Shown here: piece after piece, positions 6,758-8,504 of the stretch
Position numbering within the stretch: position 1 is the first letter of the stretch
How the letters are laid out: every line of letters starts with the position of its first letter
Assembly (NCBI GenBank): GCA_947174615.1
Contig: CAMWJQ010000159.1
Location: 1 to 8,504 of the forward strand
DNA: 8,504 bases
Reading direction: 5' to 3'
DNA from: an uncultured Lachnospiraceae bacterium
GTDB taxonomy: Bacteria > Bacillota > Clostridia > Lachnospirales > Lachnospiraceae
Position numbers and translations under genes: made by a program
Notes under the pieces: model-generated
Seen by the model: the letters and a program-made list of their open reading frames with translations, nothing else
Database searches by the model: none
Told to the model about the DNA's origin: nothing

Positions 6758-7828
6758 TTGAACAAAATAAGAATATGTATAATTGGAGCTGGGAATATTT
6801 CGAATACACGTCATATTCCTGCCATATTAAAAAATAATGAATTACAAATTGTAGGAATCATAAGTGATGAAAATAAGAAAATTAAAAGGACCCTTAAAAA
6901 GCACGCATGCTTGAAAAATTGTAATATCTTAGTTATAAATCAATCAGACAGTGTTGATATTCAGCTGCAAGATTGCGAATGGTTCAAAGAAAATGTGGAC
7001 GCAGTTGTTATAGGAACACCGCCTAAACAGCATTATCCAACGGTAAAGGCGAGTTTGACCCTAAAAAAACATGTGTTAGTGGAAAAACCAATGATGATGA
7101 ATAAGGAGGAATGCGAAGATGTTCTTTCACAGGCTCAAAGAGATAACCTAGTGCTGTTTGTTATGCATTCTTTTCAATTTTCAAAAGGTATGTCAGATTT
7201 ATATAGAAGATATAGTAATGGAGAACTTGGAAAAATAAAATCTATACTTGAAATTCAATTAAGCAATAGGGATCGGAGGCTTCCTGTATGGTATAATGAG
7301 TTGCCATTAGGTTTATTTTATGATGAAGCCGCCCACTTTTTTTATAGTGCCAGAAGATTTGGGGGAAAATTGAAAGTGTTAAATGCTCATGCAGTATTTA
7401 ATGCTAAAGATGATAACACACCTCGTTTTCTTGCAGCACAGTTAAGCGCAGGACAAATTCCTGTTCAAATGTATATGAACTTTAATTCACCAATATGTGA
7501 ATGGGGGTTAATTTTAATAGGAGAAAAGAAAATTGCGATATATGATTATTTTAAAGACATTCTAATTGTTTTGAAAAATGATAATCAACATTATGCAAAA
7601 GATGTATTAAGAACTTCGATTGCCTTTTTTATCCAATTTTGGGCAGGGTTTATAAAAAATGGTTTTAAAATGGTGAGGGGAAATCTTTTATACGGACATG
7701 ATGAGTGCATTAAAAAGTATGCGATGGCTATCAAAGGACAGGAAAAGTGTTTTGAACTAAGTGGTGAATTGGGACAAGAAATTGTGACAGCGATGAATGA
7801 GGTAATCAATTATGCAAAGGAGAAGTAA
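6758..7828 (+). CDS. Gfo/Idh/MocA family NAD(P)-dependent oxidoreductase
   Basis: A 356-residue protein starting at TTG 6758, which lies 8 bases after a strong AGGAGGG; no ATG is better placed. The N-terminal Rossmann fold shows IRICIIGAGNIS (4-15) with the Gly-x-Gly dinucleotide-binding loop, TPPKQHYP (87-94), and VEKPM (108-112), the hallmark EKP motif whose Lys is part of the active site. The substrate half carries YDEAAHFF (188-195), whose His matches the conserved catalytic His position (usually D-x-G-x-H). Such enzymes oxidise, reduce or epimerise sugars, often nucleotide sugars in surface-glycan loci. Its place after a GT4 gene suggests it makes or alters a sugar for that glycan. The exact substrate is unknown. 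The next gene starts 1 base after the stop, so the two are co-translated or at least co-transcribed. Confidence 0.88.
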   Translation: MNKIRICIIGAGNISNTRHIPAILKNNELQIVGIISDENKKIKRTLKKHACLKNCNILVINQSDSVDIQLQDCEWFKENVDAVVIGTPPKQHYPTVKASLTLKKHVLVEKPMMMNKEECEDVLSQAQRDNLVLFVMHSFQFSKGMSDLYRRYSNGELGKIKSILEIQLSNRDRRLPVWYNELPLGLFYDEAAHFFYSARRFGGKLKVLNAHAVFNAKDDNTPRFLAAQLSAGQIPVQMYMNFNSPICEWGLILIGEKKIAIYDYFKDILIVLKNDNQHYAKDVLRTSIAFFIQFWAGFIKNGFKMVRGNLLYGHDECIKKYAMAIKGQEKCFELSGELGQEIVTAMNEVINYAKEK

Positions 7829-7829
7829 A

Positions 7830-8183
7830 ATGATTGCTTGGATTTTGTTGTTAGTATATATACTAACATCCTCGGTAGGGATGGTATTAATAAAAAAAGG
7901 TGGTATTAATACAAGCTTTGCAGTAAGTAAAGAAAAAGTTCAAGTACAAATATCCTGGGTGATTCTGTTTGGAATCATGCTTTATTTAGTAAGTTTTGTT
8001 TTATGGATGTATATTTTACAGCTATTTAATTTGACGTATATTTCGCCAGTTGCTTATGGAATTACGTATATTTTTATAATGATTTTTTCATATTTACTGT
8101 TAAATGAAACTATTCGAAAGGAACAACTCGTCGGGGTGGGGTTTATTATTGGGGGAATATTCATTGCAAGTTATAAAATATAG
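7830..8183 (+). CDS. Small four-helix DMT-superfamily (EamA/SMR-like) membrane protein
   Basis: A 117-residue protein with four predicted membrane helices (about residues 2-21, 41-63, 69-91 and 98-115). ATG 7830 lies 7 bases after AAAGGAG, which overlaps the end of the oxidoreductase gene; an in-frame ATG at 7812 lies before the ribosome binding site and is less likely. The LNETIRKEQLVGVGFIIGGI segment (91-110) is typical of the last two helices of an EamA/DMT half. The size matches half-length members such as EmrE, ArnE and ArnF. In a glycan locus, flipping of a lipid-linked sugar as by ArnE/ArnF is more plausible than drug export, but this is inference. Such proteins act as dimers; no second small DMT gene is visible in the window. 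Confidence 0.78.
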   Translation: MIAWILLLVYILTSSVGMVLIKKGGINTSFAVSKEKVQVQISWVILFGIMLYLVSFVLWMYILQLFNLTYISPVAYGITYIFIMIFSYLLLNETIRKEQLVGVGFIIGGIFIASYKI

Positions 8184-8237
8184 AAATGAGTAGGAGTTAA
8201 ATCATATAAAATATATACTAAAGGAAAGGAATTAATT

Positions 8238-8504
8238 ATGGCAGCATATGATATTTTTTTGAAAAATTCACATTCAGACAAAAATGCGCAGATGATGGTG
8301 AAAAATAATAAAAAATTGTTTGATTATCTTTGCAGCTTGATACAAACAAAAGAGGCAACGGTTTTGGAAGTAGGACCCGGAAAAGGATATTTCAAAGAAG
8401 CAGTTATAAATGCGGGGGGGGGTATGAATATTACGCGGTTGATCGAAATTAGAATATCTTAGCAAACTTAAATATAAATCCAAGTAATACTAAAAAAGCG
8501 GAAT
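8238..8504 (+). pseudogene. Class I SAM-dependent methyltransferase, broken by frameshift and nonsense, 3' end outside window
   Basis: ATG 8238 follows AAGGAAAGGA at 7 bases. The first 60 codons are normal and contain TVLEVGPGKGYF (41-52), the glycine-rich motif I of class I methyltransferases. At a run of nine G (8414-8422) the original frame changes: as it stands it yields a short false tail ending at TAG 8459-8461. The frame that continues the protein reads YEYYAVDRN from 8423, with the acidic residue expected at the end of strand 2, then meets TAG at 8450-8452, then NILANLNINPSNTKKAE to the window end. The tract would be in frame with 7 or 10 G, so either two G were gained or one lost. 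The TAG could derive from CAG by one change. Two independent lesions favour a pseudogene over a sequencing error; the acceptor is unknown. Confidence 0.75.
8414..8422 (+). repeat. Nine-G homopolymer in a methyltransferase coding region
   Basis: Nine consecutive G in otherwise AT-rich DNA, at codons 59-62 of the methyltransferase. Such tracts slip during replication and can switch genes on and off. The present length puts the gene out of frame. Homopolymers of this size are also a common source of sequencing error. Confidence 0.85.

Noticed and set aside
7812..7829. ATG 7812 as start of the DMT-like gene
   Set aside because: It lies upstream of the AAAGGAG that is correctly spaced for ATG 7830, and the extra residues are charged and precede a typical first helix.

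Overview
The window looks like part of a cell-surface polysaccharide or glycolipid locus of a low-GC, Gram-positive anaerobe, most likely a Clostridia / Lachnospiraceae-type gut bacterium. This is an inference from the AT-rich genes, the strong AGGAGG-type ribosome binding sites, the TTG start, the DUF6020 / DUF2304 / GT2 gene set and a Clostridia-style IS1182-family transposase. All recognisable genes lie on the + strand. I see no rRNA, tRNA, CRISPR array or phage gene.

Layout. Positions 1-194 form an AT-rich leader with a short hairpin and repeat. Positions 195-2177 encode a large multi-pass membrane protein of DUF6020 type, probably a GT-C-like glycosyltransferase. Positions 2178-2718 have no intact gene; they hold a decayed-looking reading frame and two abutting hairpins. 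Then follow a DUF2304 membrane protein (2719-3063) and a DPM-like GT2 glycosyltransferase (3091-3783). At 3856 a gene starts with what looks like the N-terminus of a B12-binding radical SAM protein, but after 21 codons it runs into a GC-richer, degenerate IS1182-family transposase (about 3914-5342). That transposase is 5'-truncated and carries one in-frame stop and one frameshift. No remainder of the radical SAM gene is seen after it. After a 230-base AT-rich spacer with nested inverted repeats come a GT4 glycosyltransferase (5574-6722), a Gfo/Idh/MocA oxidoreductase (6758-7828), a four-helix DMT/EamA-like membrane protein (7830-8183) and the start of a class I SAM methyltransferase (from 8238). 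The methyltransferase is broken by a frameshift at a nine-G tract and by a nonsense codon, and it runs off the window end.

How the genes may work together (inference). GT2 plus DUF2304 would load a sugar onto undecaprenyl phosphate. The DUF6020 protein could transfer lipid-linked sugars onto a glycan outside the membrane. The GT4 enzyme would extend a glycan in the cytoplasm, the Gfo/Idh/MocA enzyme would make or modify a sugar, and the small DMT protein could flip a lipid-linked sugar, as ArnE/ArnF do. The two broken genes (radical SAM, methyltransferase) and the transposon scar suggest a locus that is being remodelled, as is common for surface-glycan regions. I found no clear case for a wholly new system. 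The most notable items are the IS/radical SAM fusion scar and the poly-G methyltransferase lesion.
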